Shown here: positions 63,705-64,000 of the stretch, piece after piece
How positions within the stretch are numbered: position 1 is the stretch's first letter
How the letters are laid out: each line of letters begins with the position of its first letter
Origin: Bowmanella pacifica
Lineage (GTDB): Bacteria; Pseudomonadota; Gammaproteobacteria; Enterobacterales; Alteromonadaceae
DNA length: 64,000 nt
Assembly: GCF_014645355.1 (NCBI RefSeq)
Contig: NZ_BMLS01000007.1
Coordinates: 1-64,000, forward strand
Direction of reading: 5' to 3'
The notes under the pieces: generated by a model
The model's database searches: none
Seen by the model: the letters and a program-made list of their open reading frames with translations, nothing else
What the model was told of the DNA's origin: nothing
Position numbers and translations under genes: made by a program

Positions 63705-64000
63705 ATGCCAACGGCAATAAAAACAAACACATTACTTCGTCCATTTATATGCGGCCTTGTTGCTGCCGCACTCAGTGCCTGTGGTGGCTCAGACTACGAC
63801 ACCCCTTCGCCACCGGCTACCCAAACGCCGGCGCCGGAACCTACGCCCCAACCCACAACCCCAAATAAATTTGTACTCGGTTTACTCCCAGATACCCAAG
63901 GTGGCACCGATGCGCAAGGTCAGGCCCATGTGGCCATGCATCCGATGAGTGAAGTATTAAAACATCAGGCCGGAAAAGGCGTGAATATGGTTATCGCCCT
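63705..64000 (+). CDS. Probable phosphoesterase lipoprotein, partial at window end
   Basis: An open frame from ATG 63705 runs off the window after 98 codons. CAGGAAAC precedes the start. A signal with a lipobox (AALSACGG) is followed by a Pro/Thr-rich linker (about 30-50) and KFVLGLLPDTQ, then a segment ending GVNMVIA. The DTQ after a hydrophobic strand is the first metal-binding step (D.H/D.Q) of calcineurin-like phosphoesterases. Only the start is visible, so the family is tentative. It would complete a phosphatase/cytochrome/phosphoesterase cluster. Confidence 0.7.
   Translation, partial: MPTAIKTNTLLRPFICGLVAAALSACGGSDYDTPSPPATQTPAPEPTPQPTTPNKFVLGLLPDTQGGTDAQGQAHVAMHPMSEVLKHQAGKGVNMVIA

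Overview
The window is about 64 kb of a Gammaproteobacterial chromosome. The gene families, gene order and roughly 50% GC core fit a marine or brackish Alteromonadales, probably Alteromonadaceae; this assignment is inference. Supporting marks are a large TonB-dependent receptor, fadIJ with a FadR-type operator, a bacterial wax-ester synthase, phasins, a moxR/Bat locus, an ECF sigma/DUF3379 pair, an EAL-HDOD protein, a GlyGly-CTERM protein and a sodium/solute economy (PutP, SLC13). No tRNA, rRNA or CRISPR array was seen.

Layout. 1-17.7 kb is lipid-centred core: TonB receptor, fadI-fadJ, GMC oxidoreductase, class I-type HMG-CoA reductase, WS/DGAT with a small lipoprotein, a TetR regulator, TraB-type protein, LysE exporter and DUF445 protein. 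18-22.4 kb is accessory and AT-richer. It holds a PD40 protein, a short integron-type cassette array without a visible integrase (two attC sites around a DUF5677 gene and two unknown ORFs), an IS110-family remnant and small exported proteins. 22.5-26.8 kb has a two-gene operon ending in a GlyGly-CTERM transglycosylase-like protein, then a DUF3336/patatin lipase.

26.8-29.5 kb is a compact defence island on the minus strand. It contains a Phd/YefM antitoxin with a truncated ParE toxin and, upstream of them, a complete retron. The retron's msr-msd RNA (a1/a2 repeats, branch-site G, long msd hairpin), NDT-like effector and reverse transcriptase are all visible. This is the most interesting element in the window.

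29.8-33 kb carries an ECF42-like sigma factor and a YciI/DGPF protein separated by five 23-bp repeats and a 31-codon ORF, then two phasins. 33.3-40.2 kb is a tightly overlapping moxR-DUF58-DUF4381-VWA-VWA/TPR-BatD operon. 40.3-50.9 kb contains a DUF885 peptidase, an ECF sigma factor with DUF3379 partner, a MATE exporter behind a structured leader, a CocE/NonD hydrolase, an ElaA-type acetyltransferase, PutP and an EAL-HDOD protein.

51-56.5 kb is a sulfate-assimilation operon in the order cysD-cysC-cysQ-cysN-SLC13 transporter. It imports sulfate, activates it to APS and PAPS, and recycles PAP. 56.6-64 kb has cysS (minus strand), ppiB-lpxH, then a PhoX-like phosphatase, a di-haem cytochrome and the start of a probable phosphoesterase lipoprotein cut by the window end.
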